DNA of 64,000 bases from an uncultured Eubacteriales bacterium (GTDB lineage Bacteria; Bacillota; Clostridia; Oscillospirales; Acutalibacteraceae): NCBI GenBank assembly GCA_900315605.1, contig OMZU01000007.1:1-64000 (forward strand), in the 5' to 3' direction. Positions 63,844 through 64,000 of this stretch are shown piece by piece. Numbering within the stretch: position 1 is the first letter of the stretch; each line of letters opens with the position of its first letter. Position numbers and translations under genes: made by a program. Below the pieces are notes generated by a model, which ran no database searches, had not been told where the DNA came from, and saw only the letters and a list, made by a program, of their open reading frames with translations.

Positions 63844-64000
63844 TTTTACGCCGAGCAGAAAGGTTAGTGTAAAGTCAAACCTTTCGTGCCCGAAAATGCC
63901 TTTTTTACGCCGAGCAGAAGGGTTAGTGTGAAATCAAACCTTTCGTGCCCGAAAATGCGTTGATTTAGGAATTACGTTTTGGCAAACTTCATCCGGATTT
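63844..64000 (-). repeat. modular intergenic repeat, copy D (inverted, cut by the window end)
   Basis: Two tandem 58-base units (ACGCCGAGCAGA...CCTTTCGTGCCCGAAAATGC at 63847-63899 and 63906-63958), then ACGTTTTGGCAAAC (63973-63986), the third module of copies A and C. The rest lies outside the window. Confidence 0.7.

Overview
The window looks like a chromosomal segment of a Gram-positive gut Clostridium-class bacterium, most likely a Ruminococcus-like Oscillospiraceae. The grounds are: textbook AGGAGG ribosome sites and TTGACA/17 bp/TATAAT promoters; a dockerin-bearing secreted leucine-rich-repeat protein (dockerins are a hallmark of cellulosome or amylosome makers); a malQ-glgP pair for intracellular maltodextrin use; a sugar ABC transporter with a YesL-like membrane protein; and families such as DUF1846, DUF436 and C_GCAxxG_C_C that are common in this group. 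The species cannot be named from sequence reading alone.

Layout. 0-5 kb: a short minus-strand RNA candidate, then malQ-glgP. 5-8.3 kb: the secreted LRR-dockerin protein. 8.4-28.5 kb: a 20 kb integrated mobilizable element inserted in the 3' end of an initiator tRNA gene. It has integrase and direct repeats at its ends, an excisionase-like protein, a replication initiator, relaxase and MobC, ParM/ParR, an AAA ATPase bracketed by hairpins, a DUF6076-like gene with a decayed second copy, and a type I restriction-modification island whose hsdM is broken and which carries extra genes (a DUF2971-like protein, RhuM, a coiled-coil membrane protein, a half-size specificity subunit, a metallopeptidase). 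No conjugation pore genes are present, so it must be mobilized by another element. 28.5-34.4 kb: tRNA-fMet, a bitopic membrane protein with an acidic/basic cytoplasmic tail, pyrC, a class of HMGL-like aldolase, and pyrF. 34.5-39.7 kb: an AT-rich operon with a strong promoter for a small secreted cationic protein, followed by a lipoprotein, three membrane subunits, an ABC ATPase and a second lipoprotein-like protein; this is the best candidate for an undescribed system. 40-45 kb: serC-serA behind a miniature inverted-repeat element, a C_GCAxxG_C_C protein, a small orphan gene and lepA. 45.4-46.2 kb: a consensus promoter, a 34-codon ORF and a long untranslated repeat-bearing transcript. 46.6-54.9 kb: aminotransferase, trpS, a GT-C-like membrane protein, a HAD hydrolase, DUF1846, ROK glucokinase and DUF436. 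55-57.8 kb: two divergent AraC-type regulators and rubrerythrin. 58-64 kb: a lipoprotein with an exact domain duplication, a YesL-like protein and a carbohydrate ABC importer (binding protein plus two permeases, no ATPase).

How the genes fit together: sugar import (60-63.8 kb), phosphorylation by ROK glucokinase and maltodextrin breakdown by malQ/glgP give a starch or glucan-oligosaccharide economy, with the dockerin protein acting outside the cell. The intergenic regions hold a striking family of modular repeats: the same ordered set of four sequence modules recurs at 32.2-32.5, 46.2-46.6 and 57.75-58.1 kb, and partly at the right edge of the window. All function calls come from reading motifs by eye; no database search was possible.
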